64,000 nucleotides of DNA from Roseibium album. Its GTDB lineage: Bacteria > Pseudomonadota > Alphaproteobacteria > Rhizobiales > Stappiaceae. Location of the stretch: positions 372,001-436,000 of the forward strand of contig NZ_CXWE01000006.1 of assembly GCF_001404515.1 (NCBI RefSeq). Direction: 5' to 3'. A program made the translations under genes and the position numbers. Of the stretch, positions 34,781 to 43,769 are shown in pieces (the stretch's first letter is position 1; each line of letters starts with the position of its first letter). The notes beneath the pieces were generated by a model. That model searched no databases. It saw only the letters and a program-made list of their open reading frames with translations, and was not told the DNA's origin.

Positions 34781-35731
34781 ATGACAGACGCGTCCCCTTC
34801 CCTCGTACAGGACATTCGTGCAGCCTCGCGGCAGCTTGTCAGGGAGTTCGGTTTTCTTGACCGAACAATCGCCGGAACAGATCTTTCGGGCTCCGGCGTC
34901 CATGCAATTCTGGAAATCGGGCACCATCCAGGCATCACCGCAAAAGATCTCGCGACCAGGCTAAAGCTCGAGAAATCGACAATCAGCCGCTTGCTCAAGT
35001 CGCTGGACCTGCGCGGGGAAATCATCCAGACCCGATCGGAAAAGGATGGCCGGGTTTTTGGTCTGAGCCTGACAAACACCGGTTGGGAGACATTTTCCAG
35101 GATCGACAGGTTCGGCAACGATCAGGCCGTCGGCGCACTTGGCCGGATCAGAAACGGCTCGGCCCGCTCGATCGCCGATGCCTTGTCATCCTATGCGGAC
35201 GCGCTGGCCGGATCGGATGCAATTGACGCATCTCAGACACCTGGACACGACATCGTCGAAGGCTACCAGACCGGCATGATCGGTGACATCGCGGCACTGC
35301 ATGCGCGCACCCACGGCGTCTTCATCGGCATGGGACCAACCTTTGAAAGTGTCGTCTCCCAGGCCATGGCCGAATTCATGCCCCGCATCGAGAACCCGGT
35401 GAACAACAGCTGGAGTATCGTTGAGAACGGCGAGATCATCGGGTCGATCAGCATCGATGGCGAGGACCTTGCAGGCAACATTGCGCACCTGCGCTGGTTC
35501 ATCCTGTCGGAAAAGCTTCGTGGCCTCGGGTTCGGAAAAAAGCTGCTGCTGAAGGCTATTGACCATTGTGATGCTCATGGATTTGAGGAAATCCATCTCT
35601 GGACCCTCAAGGGCCTTGATGCTGCAAGAAATCTCTATGAGCGGAACGGGTTTTTTCTTGCCGATGAATATGTCGGCGACCAATGGGGCAAGTCGGTTAC
35701 AGAGCAAATGTTCATTCGCAAAAGGCGCTGA
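34781..35731 (+). CDS. MarR-type regulator fused to a GNAT acetyltransferase
   Basis: A 316-residue two-domain protein. Residues 1-145 are a MarR winged helix (TAKDLATRLKLEKSTISRLLKSLDLRGEI, then the wing KDGRVFGLSLT). Residues 160-316 are a GNAT N-acyltransferase with the acetyl-CoA loop EKLRGLGFGKKLL and the terminal ARNLYERNGFF. The architecture is known across Proteobacteria but its acyl substrate and ligand are mostly undefined. A perfect palindrome precedes it. It lies after the desaturase but with its own promoter region. Confidence 0.88.
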   Translation: MTDASPSLVQDIRAASRQLVREFGFLDRTIAGTDLSGSGVHAILEIGHHPGITAKDLATRLKLEKSTISRLLKSLDLRGEIIQTRSEKDGRVFGLSLTNTGWETFSRIDRFGNDQAVGALGRIRNGSARSIADALSSYADALAGSDAIDASQTPGHDIVEGYQTGMIGDIAALHARTHGVFIGMGPTFESVVSQAMAEFMPRIENPVNNSWSIVENGEIIGSISIDGEDLAGNIAHLRWFILSEKLRGLGFGKKLLLKAIDHCDAHGFEEIHLWTLKGLDAARNLYERNGFFLADEYVGDQWGKSVTEQMFIRKRR

Positions 35732-35865
35732 AAGGTTTGCGGAAAAAATTTGCTTCCACCGGGGCAGTGCTATCGTTTTCTCATTGATAGCGCCGGCATT
35801 TCGGACCGCAGTGCCTCGCGTGAAGCCTCAAAGCGGCCGTTCGCCCGAATATTCATGTCTGGAAC

Positions 35866-36240
35866 CTATGAGAATATTTCCGAGTTTACTTTTGGTTTGC
35901 CTGGAACGAACAAAAGGACAAAAACAAAAACGAAATTCACGAAAGGCACAAGGCCCACGAGTGCCAAGAATGGTGACCAGCGCAAATCCTGTAGCCGCAT
36001 GATATGAAAACGCTGGCTGAAATACCCGACCAAGAGACCGCAAATCAAAACTACAAGCGCGCCCAGATCGCTGTTACCTGCCTGACTTGAGGCCAAAAAA
36101 CTGATGCCGATGCCGAAGACCAGCAAGATCAGCAAGCGAACAAAAAATTCCATCCTGGTCAGGTAGCGGTCGCGTGCTGTCGTGAAATACGCAACAACGA
36201 AGAGAATGAGTGCGACGGCGATAAACAGGATCTGCAACAT
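35866..36240 (-). CDS. Small inner-membrane protein, DUF805-like
   Basis: A 124-residue hydrophobic protein with four predicted transmembrane segments (about 1-18, 32-52, 57-75, 90-112). The final segment and end, FLALVGLVPFVNFVFVFVLLF then VPGKP (shown in two parts), resemble the GLVP...PGTP end of DUF805 proteins. Function unknown. AGGAAAGG lies upstream of the ATG. Confidence 0.6.
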   Translation of the reverse strand: MLQILFIAVALILFVVAYFTTARDRYLTRMEFFVRLLILLVFGIGISFLASSQAGNSDLGALVVLICGLLVGYFSQRFHIMRLQDLRWSPFLALVGLVPFVNFVFVFVLLFVPGKPKVNSEIFS

Positions 36241-36447
36241 GGATTAATTGTCCTTTCCTCGTCTCAAACAAACAATCGATCACAATGTTGAATTGTCATC
36301 ACTCTGACGGCAGTCAGAAGCAGCCGAATGGTAGTAACCAAATAGATCTGAAGGGTTGGCTTCCACCGATCGGCTGCACCTGGAGCACAAAGGAGTCGCA
36401 GTTTACGGGCAAAGAGTATGCCCCGCAAACGACACACCGGCTCGCCG

Positions 36448-37197
36448 TTATGCCTTTGTGATTGAATTCCCACCATCGCACAACATTGCAGAACCCGTTA
36501 CGAACGAACCAGCGTCGGACAGGAGAAACAGGGCTGCCCTTGCAATTTCGTCCGGCTCCGCCATTCGCTTCAAGGCATGCAGTCCTGCGATGTATTCATG
36601 AAAGGCCGGATCATCGCCGGCCATCTCGGTTTTGGTTCCGCCGGGCAGCAACGCATTCACCCGAATTTTTTGCGGACCGCACTCCACTGCCAAAACCTGC
36701 ATCAGACCAATCAATCCGGCCTTCGAAGCAGCATAGGCAGACATGCCCGGAAAGCCGATCGTGTGACCGACAAATGTCGAGGTGAAGACAATCGATCCAC
36801 CTCCGGTCGTCTTCATGGCCGGGATCTGATGCCTTGCAGCAAGAAAGGCGCTGGTCAGATTGGTTGCAATGACCTGATTCCAGTTTTCAAGGCTCAACTC
36901 CGGAAGCGGCCCCATCTCACCCATCATCCCGGCATTGTTGAAGGCCCCGTCGAGCCTGCCGAAGGTCTCAAGCGTTGCATTTACGGAGGCTTCGGCGAAG
37001 TCGGGATCGCAAACGTCTCCGGCAAATATGGCGACACGCCCGGACGCGTCAGGCAACGACGCCCTTACCTCCTCCAGACGTTCCCTGCGCCGTGCAGCAA
37101 GGACAAGATTGGCACCTTCCTCTGCAAAAATCTTAGCTGCAGCCGCACCGATCCCGCTGCTCGCGCCCGTAATCAAAATGGTTTTTCCGTGTAACAT
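36448..37197 (-). CDS. SDR family oxidoreductase
   Basis: A 249-residue classical short-chain dehydrogenase with all expected residues: nucleotide motif TGASSGIG (residues 11-18), NNAG, catalytic Ser in FTSTFVG, and YAASK. The preference for NADP is suggested by basic residues in AARRRERL after strand two. The C-terminal GSAMLCDGGNSI is typical of FabG-like members, so the substrate could be any ketoacyl or sugar alcohol compound. The start has AGGA 8 bp upstream. Confidence 0.88.
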   Translation of the reverse strand: MLHGKTILITGASSGIGAAAAKIFAEEGANLVLAARRRERLEEVRASLPDASGRVAIFAGDVCDPDFAEASVNATLETFGRLDGAFNNAGMMGEMGPLPELSLENWNQVIATNLTSAFLAARHQIPAMKTTGGGSIVFTSTFVGHTIGFPGMSAYAASKAGLIGLMQVLAVECGPQKIRVNALLPGGTKTEMAGDDPAFHEYIAGLHALKRMAEPDEIARAALFLLSDAGSFVTGSAMLCDGGNSITKA

Positions 37198-37281
37198 CTC
37201 TGCTTCCTCATGATTGTGAGGCCGCCTAAATGAACCAGAAAACTTCTTCGAAAAACCCGATTTGCGAGGACCGCAATCGCC

Positions 37282-38154
37282 TCAACCGCCATGATCCTTG
37301 TCGCGATCGGCAATGTTGTCGAGATCGGTATCACATTCGTCCCCGTCGTCGTCGAGGCTGAGTGTTTCATCAGCCAGGACAAGTTTGCGATGTGCACGCC
37401 ACGACATGGGGATGGACAGCAGATAGAGAACCGCAGCTCCTGCCAGCATGCGGAACGGATAGCTGACCGTAAGCGCAACGATCAGAACTGCAAGGACAAT
37501 CAACGGCAAAACGAAATCGCGGCGGACCCTGGTGCCGATTGTCTTTCCCGAATAGGTGGGCAACCTGCTGATGACCAGAAATGCAATCGCAATCGTGTAG
37601 GCGGCCACGAAGGCGGTATCTGCAAACCAGTGCGGAAACAGGCCCAGAAAATCGAGATAAAGCGGGAGAAGAACCGTCAAGGCGCCTGCGGGAGCAGGAA
37701 CTCCGGTGAAGAACCTGGAAGTCCATGCGGGTTTGCCGGGATCTTCCAGTGCAACGTTGAAACGCGCCAAGCGCAACGCCATCGAAATGGCGAAGATCAG
37801 CGCTGCAATCCAACCCAGATTGCCCGCATCCTTGAGCAGCCAGAGATAGAGCATCAATGCCGGAACGACACCGAAATTGACAAAGTCGGAAAGGGAGTCC
37901 AGCTCTGCACCAAACTTTGACGTCCCCTTCATCATGCGTGCAACACGCCCGTCGAGACCATCCAGGACCGCAGCAACGAGCACCGCACCGACAGCAAATT
38001 CCCAGCGATCGTCAAACGCCATTCGGACGGCTGTCAATCCGGAGCAAAGTGCCAGCAATGTCACCATGTTGGGTACGATCAGACGCATCGGAACACGGCG
38101 GAACCGCGGCGTTCGGCGCTCTCGATTTTCCCCGTTTTCTGGACTGTCCGACAC
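37282..38154 (-). CDS. pssA: CDP-diacylglycerol--serine O-phosphatidyltransferase
   Basis: Integral membrane enzyme making phosphatidylserine from CDP-diacylglycerol and serine. The CDP-alcohol phosphotransferase motif DG-x2-AR-x8-G-x3-D-x3-D is visible as DGLDGRVARMMKGTSKFGAELDSLSD (about residues 67-92; shown here as key positions D67, G68, A72, R73, G80, D84, D88 approximately). There are about eight hydrophobic segments. The acidic C-terminus ends DKDHGG. It starts with GTG 8 bp after psd, with which it forms the PE-synthesis operon. Confidence 0.93.
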   Translation of the reverse strand: MSDSPENGENRERRTPRFRRVPMRLIVPNMVTLLALCSGLTAVRMAFDDRWEFAVGAVLVAAVLDGLDGRVARMMKGTSKFGAELDSLSDFVNFGVVPALMLYLWLLKDAGNLGWIAALIFAISMALRLARFNVALEDPGKPAWTSRFFTGVPAPAGALTVLLPLYLDFLGLFPHWFADTAFVAAYTIAIAFLVISRLPTYSGKTIGTRVRRDFVLPLIVLAVLIVALTVSYPFRMLAGAAVLYLLSIPMSWRAHRKLVLADETLSLDDDGDECDTDLDNIADRDKDHGG

Positions 38155-38162
38155 CGCTGACC

Positions 38163-38867
38163 TCAGCTCACGCGAGTCAAAGGTTGCGCCGGCGCCTGAG
38201 GCTGAGTCAGATCGGCCAGAACAGTTTCACCCGCGATCATGGTCTGACCGATCGACACTTTCGGCTGTGTGTCTGCGGGGAAATAGACATCAAGTCGCGA
38301 ACCGAAACGGATCAGTCCGAAACGTTCCCCGGCAGAGATTGACTCACCTTCGCGAACAAAACACACAATCCGGCGCGCAACCAGTCCGGCAATCTGCACG
38401 ACGCCGATACGGGTGTCGCCCATCTCGATTACCAGCCCGTTACGCTCGTTGTCGTCGCTTGCCTTGTCGAGTTCAGCATTCAAAAACTTGCCCGCGCGAT
38501 AGGCCACGCGCGAGATCGAGCCTCCCACTGGTGCACGGTTCACATGGCAGTTGAATACATTCATGAAGATGGAAACACGCATCAGCGGCTCAGTGCCGAG
38601 TTCCAGTTCTGCAGGCGGGAGGGCGTGTCCGAGAAGGCTGACAACCCCGTCTGCAGGAGAAATCACAAGACCTTCACCAACAGGCGTCACCCTTTTGGGA
38701 TCGCGGAAGAAATAGCAGATCCAACCAGTCAACAGGAGGCCGATCCAGAACAGCGGGTCGATAAACCAGCCAACAACCAGCGTTGCGACGAGCGAAATTG
38801 CTATGAAAGGCCAGCCTTCCCGGTGAATCGGGACCATGGCTTTGGTGACGGAATCGACTATCGACAT
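38163..38867 (-). CDS. psd: Phosphatidylserine decarboxylase proenzyme
   Basis: A short (234-residue) PSD-A type decarboxylase converting phosphatidylserine to phosphatidylethanolamine. Conserved features are [16 protein letters not shown] and the self-cleavage region [13 protein letters not shown], where the Ser becomes the pyruvoyl group. The N-terminus carries one or two membrane-associated hydrophobic segments. ATG 38867 is preferred over an adjacent in-frame TTG. The pair psd-pssA is conserved in Hyphomicrobiales. Confidence 0.93.
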   Translation of the reverse strand: MSIVDSVTKAMVPIHREGWPFIAISLVATLVVGWFIDPLFWIGLLLTGWICYFFRDPKRVTPVGEGLVISPADGVVSLLGHALPPAELELGTEPLMRVSIFMNVFNCHVNRAPVGGSISRVAYRAGKFLNAELDKASDDNERNGLVIEMGDTRIGVVQIAGLVARRIVCFVREGESISAGERFGLIRFGSRLDVYFPADTQPKVSIGQTMIAGETVLADLTQPQAPAQPLTRVS

Positions 38868-38870
38868 CAA

Positions 38871-39310
38871 GACTTTCCGAATTCAGAACGGGAACGGCTC
38901 ATTCCCGGACAATTGCTGCCCGAAGTCGCGACGAGCCGACACGCACCCGTTGCGCTTCCTTGTTCCTCAGCTTCTAGAGACTTTTTCGGTCCCTGAGAAC
39001 AGTTATTTCCCAAACGCGTGACTTATTCACTCACTCGAACGCTTCCAACATCCTGATGCAATTGGGCTTGACCTACCCGGTGCACGACACAGGCACAAAT
39101 ATCGCAGTCAAGGAAAAGGCAATGTTGCCGGAGGTCCTTGGTCTATTCGCCTATTCGAAACCACAAGCTTCCATGCTCGTTGCGATCGCTCGGAAGGCCT
39201 CGTCGACATTGAGGCAACCGGATTCCCTCGGCCGACTGGGCGACAACCGAACAACCGATCGCAAGAACCTTGAGCCTTCGTCTCCTAACCGACTCCCGTT
39301 CCAGAGTTCT
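38871..39310. other. Intergenic stretch of 440 bp
   Basis: Lies upstream of psd and downstream of the lysR gene. Long frames crossing it run antisense through lysR and lack protein character. No repeat, hairpin with T-run or RNA gene was recognised. Confidence 0.5.
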
Positions 39311-40222
39311 CTATTTTTCCCGGTATTCAGTTTCCCAATAGGCCGGTCTGCCGTATTTCGAGATCAGAAAATCAACCAGTGCGGTGACTTTCGGTGGAAT
39401 GAACTTGGCGGGCGGATAGACAGCATAAATGTTGCCGGTGCGGGAAATCGGATAGTTCTCCATCACCGCGACAAGATTACCGTCACGAAGGTCCTCCCAA
39501 ACATGTGCCAGCGATTTCACGGTCAGGCCAAGCCCGTAGATGGCCGCGTCATAGGCAAAGTCGCCACTATCTCCGGAGATTACCGGATCCTCGAGATGAT
39601 AACCTATTTCCCCTTCAGGGCCCTCGAAATACCAGACGGGCATCGGGTCAAAGCCAACACAGTCGTGGTTGCGCAGATCGTCCGGTGTCTTCGGCGCTCC
39701 CTTTCTCGCTATGTATTCGGGACTGGCACACAGCACTCTCGGGTTTCCACCCAGCTTTCTTGCAATCAGGCTGGAATCCGGCAACGGCGCTCCCCTGATC
39801 GCCATATCGTAACCTTCCGCCACCAGGTCCACGATCCGGTCGGTCATGTCGACTTCCAGCCTGAGTTCCGGATAAAGTTGCCTGAATTCAGGAAGATAAG
39901 GCAGAATGTGTTTACGGCCGAAGAATACGTTGAGCGACATGCGCAACATTCCGCGGGGCGTATCTTCCGCGGCGTCGATCAGTGCACGGGCGCGATCCAT
40001 TTCACCCAGTGCGTTGCTGGTATGGCGCAAAAAGACCTGACCGGCCTCTGTCAGTCCCGTGCGCCTGGTTGTGCGGGCAACCAGTTGGGAACCGAGTTCC
40101 TTTTCCAGGTTGCTCAGGCGACTGCTGGCAGCTGAGGGAGACAAGCCGAATTCCCGGCCAGCCGCAGACAGGCTGCCGAGTTCAGCCACACGTTTGAAAA
40201 ATTTCAGATCGTCAAGTCGCAT
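39311..40222 (-). CDS. LysR family transcriptional regulator
   Basis: A 303-residue LTTR. The N-terminal winged HTH spans residues 1-60 (LKFFKRVAELGSLSAAGREF, then SPSAASSRLSNLEKELG), and the substrate-binding domain starts near residue 90 with RGMLRMSLNVFFG. ATG 40222 gives the standard LTTR N-terminus; a longer in-frame extension to 40588 is not conserved in character. A perfect 15-bp palindrome sits 3 bp upstream, and a small gene is transcribed divergently, the usual LTTR layout. The effector is unknown. Confidence 0.88.
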   Translation of the reverse strand: MRLDDLKFFKRVAELGSLSAAGREFGLSPSAASSRLSNLEKELGSQLVARTTRRTGLTEAGQVFLRHTSNALGEMDRARALIDAAEDTPRGMLRMSLNVFFGRKHILPYLPEFRQLYPELRLEVDMTDRIVDLVAEGYDMAIRGAPLPDSSLIARKLGGNPRVLCASPEYIARKGAPKTPDDLRNHDCVGFDPMPVWYFEGPEGEIGYHLEDPVISGDSGDFAYDAAIYGLGLTVKSLAHVWEDLRDGNLVAVMENYPISRTGNIYAVYPPAKFIPPKVTALVDFLISKYGRPAYWETEYREK

Positions 40223-40224
40223 TA

Positions 40225-40239
40225 TTCGAAACTTTCGAA
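40225..40239. promoter_or_regulatory. Perfect palindrome in the lysR/small-gene divergent promoter
   Basis: TTCGAAACTTTCGAA is a 7-1-7 perfect inverted repeat containing a T-N11-A LTTR box. A second partial copy, TTCGAAACCTT, lies at 40266-40276, so two regulator dimers could bind the 96-bp region between the divergent genes. Confidence 0.65.
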
Positions 40240-40318
40240 AGATATGTTCCAGATTACCCCAATTCTTCGAAACCTTGCAATATGAGAAAACAGGCTCACG
40301 AAACGAAAGGAGCCTGTC

Positions 40319-40510
40319 ATGATGCATACTGGAGACATCTACGAAGAACGTGCCCGGACCGCCCGGCATCGGGAGTTGCGCGCTTTTGCAAGCGCCCTGT
40401 CGGGACTTCTCTTTCACGTTATTCCGGGCAGAAAAACCAAAAGAGTTGCCGGGTTCAGTTCCGCGGAACCTGCGAATGACCGGGTCTCGAACCGACGGCA
40501 TGCCGCCTGA
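40319..40510 (+). CDS. Small basic protein divergent from lysR
   Basis: A 63-residue product. Residues 8-22 are an Arg/Glu-rich helix (YEERARTARHRELRAFA), then a short hydrophobic stretch (LSGLLFHVIPG) and a basic, disordered tail. AAGGAG is placed 6 bp before the ATG, a strong translation signal for so small a gene. Small proteins with a similar Arg-rich start occur in Hyphomicrobiales, some near DUF1127 proteins, but I cannot assign this one. Regulation by the adjacent LysR is inferred from the shared promoter. Confidence 0.6.
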   Translation: MMHTGDIYEERARTARHRELRAFASALSGLLFHVIPGRKTKRVAGFSSAEPANDRVSNRRHAA

Positions 40511-40668
40511 TGGGGGCCTGCTCCACCCGGATACCGGATTGCCTGCCCAACCGACTTGTCCAGTCAACCTCACCGGAAGTGACAACACTGGTGCAAATAA
40601 ACAAAACGTAAGACCATTTTTCTCATTCGGCGCTTGCCTTGAGACCTGCTGCCTGCCAGAAGAGCAGC

Positions 40669-40806
40669 ATTCTCAGGGCGGGGTGGAAGTCCCCACCGGC
40701 GGTAAGCAGTGTGCTGCAAGCCCGCGAGCGCCTTCCATTCGGAAGGGTCAAGCAGATCAGGTGAGAATCCTGAGCCGACGGTCAAAGTCCGGATGAAAGA
40801 GAAACT
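40669..40806 (+). promoter_or_regulatory. FMN riboswitch (RFN element)
   Basis: All conserved RFN blocks are in order: TCTCAGGGCGGGGTGGAAG, CCCCACCGGCGGTAAGC, AGCCCGCGAGCG, a variable arm closed by CCTTCC/GGAAGG, CAGGTGAGAATCCTGAGCCG, ACGGTCAAAGTCCGGATGAAAGA (given here only as its start and end, ACGGTCAAAGT and CCGGATGAAAGA). It ends 77 bp before ribH2, so FMN should reduce ribH2 expression, probably at translation since no terminator hairpin with a T-run is evident. Confidence 0.95.
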
Positions 40807-40882
40807 GCGCTCAGACGGCATTCGCCGTCCGTGTCGTATGTGATCGCCTTGGGTGACGTGTCGCGAACCAGGGAGATCATCA

Positions 40883-41317
40883 ATGACACACACCCGATAT
40901 GCCTTCATCAAAGCCGGATGGCACTCCGATATCGTCGACCAGGCGCTCGTCGGCTTCCAGCAGGTCATCCCCGCGGACAGCATCGACGTGTTTGACGTGC
41001 CTGGTGCGTTCGAGATGCCGCTTGCCGCGAAAAATCTTGCGCAAACTGGAAAGTACGCAGCTATCACTGCGGCTGCCCTTGTTGTCGACGGCGGCATTTA
41101 CCGGCATGATTTCGTCGCTCAGGCGGTGGTCAGCGGTTTGATGCAGGCTGGTCTTGAAACAGATGTTCCGGTCCTGTCTGTTTCGCTGACCCCACACCAC
41201 TTCCAGGAAACGGATCATCACACGAAAATCTACAGGGAACATTTTGTGCTGAAAGGCCGTGAAGCGGCAGAAGCTGCCCTGAAGATCGGTTCGTTCCGTC
41301 AGCAGGTCAACGCCTGA
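40883..41317 (+). CDS. ribH2: 6,7-dimethyl-8-ribityllumazine synthase, type II (RibH2)
   Basis: Penultimate enzyme of riboflavin synthesis, condensing the ribitylaminouracil and a dihydroxybutanone phosphate. The 144-residue sequence is of the decameric RibH2 type of Brucella and Mesorhizobium: an AFIKAGWHSDIVDQA start in place of the usual N-terminal strand, VFDVPGAFEMPL for substrate binding and SLTPHHFQ with the C-terminal helix. The FMN riboswitch upstream supports flavin-related control. ATG 40883 has GGGAGA upstream; an earlier in-frame ATG lies inside the riboswitch spacer. Confidence 0.92.
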   Translation: MTHTRYAFIKAGWHSDIVDQALVGFQQVIPADSIDVFDVPGAFEMPLAAKNLAQTGKYAAITAAALVVDGGIYRHDFVAQAVVSGLMQAGLETDVPVLSVSLTPHHFQETDHHTKIYREHFVLKGREAAEAALKIGSFRQQVNA

Positions 41318-41329
41318 CTGATCTTCCGG

Positions 41330-41349
41330 GGGGTGGCCCAGGCCACCCC
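41330..41349. terminator. Bidirectional terminator between ribH2 and the ABC exporter
   Basis: GGGGTGGCC-CA-GGCCACCCC is a nine-pair GC-rich stem between two convergent genes, 12 bp after the ribH2 stop. T-runs are weak on both sides. Confidence 0.65.
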
Positions 41350-41362
41350 TTCCCCAACGCCG

Positions 41363-43315
41363 TTATTTGGCGGGAACATAGTCCGCAGTCTGACCTCTCG
41401 TCACGATCCCCAGATCATCGTTTTCGCGAGCGGCCCGTAACCGCTCTTCCGCTTCGTCGGCTTCACGCTGACGCGCCCACATGGATGCGTAGAGACCGTC
41501 CTTGTCCAGCAGCTCGGTATGCGTGCCGCGTTCGGCAATCCGGCCGGCCTCCAGAACAATGATCTGATCCGCATTGACAACCGTCGACAGGCGGTGCGCG
41601 ATAACGAGAGTAGTCCGGTTTCGCGCCACCTGATCCAGTGCGGACTGGATTTCACGCTCCGTGTGCGTGTCGAGCGCAGACGTTGCCTCGTCCAGAATAA
41701 GGATCGGCGGCGATTTCAGGATCGTCCGTGCAATCGCGACACGCTGTTTTTCACCACCGGATAGCTTCAACCCGCGTTCACCGACCTCAGACGCATAACC
41801 CTGTGGCAGATTTTCGATGAAGTCGTGGATCTGCGCCATTCGGGCAGCTTCACGAACCTCCTCATCAGTGGCTTCCGGCCGTCCGTAGCGGATGTTGTAG
41901 GCGATGGTATCGTTGAAGAGCACCGTGTCCTGCGGCACCATTCCAATGGCATCGCGAACGCTCGCCTGCGTGACGTCTCGCACATCCTGGCCGTCGATTT
42001 CCACTGCTCCGTCCGTCACGTCGTAGAACCTAAACAGCAACCGGGAAATGGTCGACTTGCCTGCCCCCGACGGGCCGACAATGGCAATCGTCTTTCCGGC
42101 CGGCACTTCGAAATTGATGCCCTTCAGGATGTGACGGTCGGCGTCATAGTGAAATTTGACGTCTTTGAAGACAATCTTTCCAGCAACAGCCTTCAGCGGC
42201 TCTGCACTCTCCTTGTCCATTATTTCCGCAGGAACCAGCAACAGGTCGAACATGGCTTCTATGTCCGCCAGCCCCTGCCGGATCTCACGATAGAGAAAAC
42301 CGATGAAATTCAACGGTATGGAGATCTGCATCAAAAGCGCGTTGATCAGGACAAAGTCACCGATATTCTGCTCACCGGTCATCACCGCCTTTGCCGACAG
42401 GGCCATACAGGCGGCCATGCCGAAACCGAGTATTACCGTCTGACCCAGGTTGAGCCAGGCAAGTGATGTCCAGGTTTTTGTCGCGGCCGTTTCGTATTTC
42501 GCCATCGAGGCGTCGAAGCGCGAAGCTTCCATTTTTTCGTTGCCGAAATACTTGACCGTCTCGAAATTCAGCAGGCTGTCGATTGCCTTGGAATTGGCTT
42601 CTGTATCGCTGTCGTTCATCTCCCGGCGAATTTCGATACGCCAGTTCGAACATTTGATGGTGAACCAGACATAGGCAACGATCATCACTGCCACGATCAC
42701 GACATAGAAGAAACCGAACTGGTACCAGATGACAGCCGCCATGATGGCGAATTCGAATACGGTGGGAACGCCATTCAGGATCGTGAAGCGGACAATCGAC
42801 TCGATACCCTTGACCCCGCGTTCGATAACCCTGCTGAGACCGCCTGTGCGGCGTGCCAGATGGAATCGCAGGGAAAGCCTGTGCAAGTGCCGGAAAGTCA
42901 TGATCGCGAGCTGGCGCACGGCATGTTGCCCGACCCGCGCAAAAAGCGCATCGCGCAACTGGTTGAAGGCGACCGCCAGGACACGGGCTGCGTTGTAAGC
43001 CAGCACAAGCATGACCGGGGCGACCAGAAAGGAAGGAAGTCCGGCGGTTTCGCCCGTCAATGCGTCGGTTGCCCAGGCAAAGAAATAGGGCGACAGAACC
43101 GTAATGAACTTTGCGATGATCAGGGCGAAAACAGCGAGCAGAACACGACGTTTGAGATCCGGACGATCGGAAGGCCAGATATACGGCCAGAGATTGGAAA
43201 GTGTCTCAAACGTGCTGCCCTCGTCCGCGCTGACGACCTTTTGAGAATGGGAACTTTGGCTGCCTGCAGCCGCATCGGCAGAGCCTTGCGGTGAGGTGGC
43301 TGATTGATCGGTCAA
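41363..43315 (-). CDS. Atm1/HMT1-type ABC exporter (half transporter, permease-ATPase fusion)
   Basis: A 650-residue half transporter, family ABCB7/Atm1, which exports glutathione-linked sulfur or metal compounds. Six membrane helices span about residues 55-330. The ATPase domain has Walker A GPSGAGKST near 410, signature LSGGEKQRVAIART near 514 and Walker B ILILDEATSALD. Bacterial relatives confer tolerance to Hg/Cd-type metals or supply sulfur for Fe-S chemistry. It starts with TTG behind GGAG, 37 bp after an ArsR-type regulator gene, so metal- or thiol-responsive control is likely. Confidence 0.88.
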   Translation of the reverse strand: MTDQSATSPQGSADAAAGSQSSHSQKVVSADEGSTFETLSNLWPYIWPSDRPDLKRRVLLAVFALIIAKFITVLSPYFFAWATDALTGETAGLPSFLVAPVMLVLAYNAARVLAVAFNQLRDALFARVGQHAVRQLAIMTFRHLHRLSLRFHLARRTGGLSRVIERGVKGIESIVRFTILNGVPTVFEFAIMAAVIWYQFGFFYVVIVAVMIVAYVWFTIKCSNWRIEIRREMNDSDTEANSKAIDSLLNFETVKYFGNEKMEASRFDASMAKYETAATKTWTSLAWLNLGQTVILGFGMAACMALSAKAVMTGEQNIGDFVLINALLMQISIPLNFIGFLYREIRQGLADIEAMFDLLLVPAEIMDKESAEPLKAVAGKIVFKDVKFHYDADRHILKGINFEVPAGKTIAIVGPSGAGKSTISRLLFRFYDVTDGAVEIDGQDVRDVTQASVRDAIGMVPQDTVLFNDTIAYNIRYGRPEATDEEVREAARMAQIHDFIENLPQGYASEVGERGLKLSGGEKQRVAIARTILKSPPILILDEATSALDTHTEREIQSALDQVARNRTTLVIAHRLSTVVNADQIIVLEAGRIAERGTHTELLDKDGLYASMWARQREADEAEERLRAARENDDLGIVTRGQTADYVPAK

Positions 43316-43352
43316 ACGTTATCTCCAGGACCGCGAACGGCAGTCCATTTCT

Positions 43353-43736
43353 TCAGTCTTTTTTGAGTGTCACCGGCACGGCAGCGTCAGAGGGCAACGG
43401 TTTCAGAGAATTGAGATCCTGCCAGAATTCCTTCGAGCAATGCTCCGCCCGCTTCAGTTTCTCGCGGTTCAAGAGATAGTGGCAATTTCGGCCCCGGGCA
43501 TCGCAGATCAACAGTCCGGCATCCTTGAGTACCTGCAGGTGCTGTGAGACGGTCGACTGAGCCAGAGGAAGATGATTTACGATCTCGCCGCAGCAAGCCT
43601 CTTCCTGCGTGGCCAGCTGCTTGATGATTGCAATGCGCGCCGGATGGCCGAGCGCACGAAAGATTGCGGCGAGCTCCTCACAATTCGACAGGCACTTCCT
43701 GTTGTCGTTTGTCGACGGACATTCCGTCTCGCTCAT
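43353..43736 (-). CDS. ArsR family regulator with Cys-rich N-terminus
   Basis: A 127-residue repressor. The winged helix covers residues 22-95: FRALGHPARIAIIKQL, recognition helix AQSTVSQHLQVLKDAGLL, wing DARGRNCHYLL. Cys residues are unusually many: C6, C15 and C19 in the N-terminal arm, CCGE (residues 48-49), CDAR, C-H in the wing and CSKE. This pattern fits a soft-metal sensor, though no exact site type can be named. It immediately precedes the Atm1-type exporter. A near-palindrome lies upstream of its start. Confidence 0.84.
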   Translation of the reverse strand: MSETECPSTNDNRKCLSNCEELAAIFRALGHPARIAIIKQLATQEEACCGEIVNHLPLAQSTVSQHLQVLKDAGLLICDARGRNCHYLLNREKLKRAEHCSKEFWQDLNSLKPLPSDAAVPVTLKKD

Positions 43737-43769
43737 CGGCCTGCTCCCACGCTCACGCGTTCGTGTCTT

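Noticed and set aside
39056..40135. Long + strand frame of 359 codons
   Set aside because: It is antisense to most of lysR, has no start signal and shows no domain; it is a shadow of the GC-rich lysR gene.
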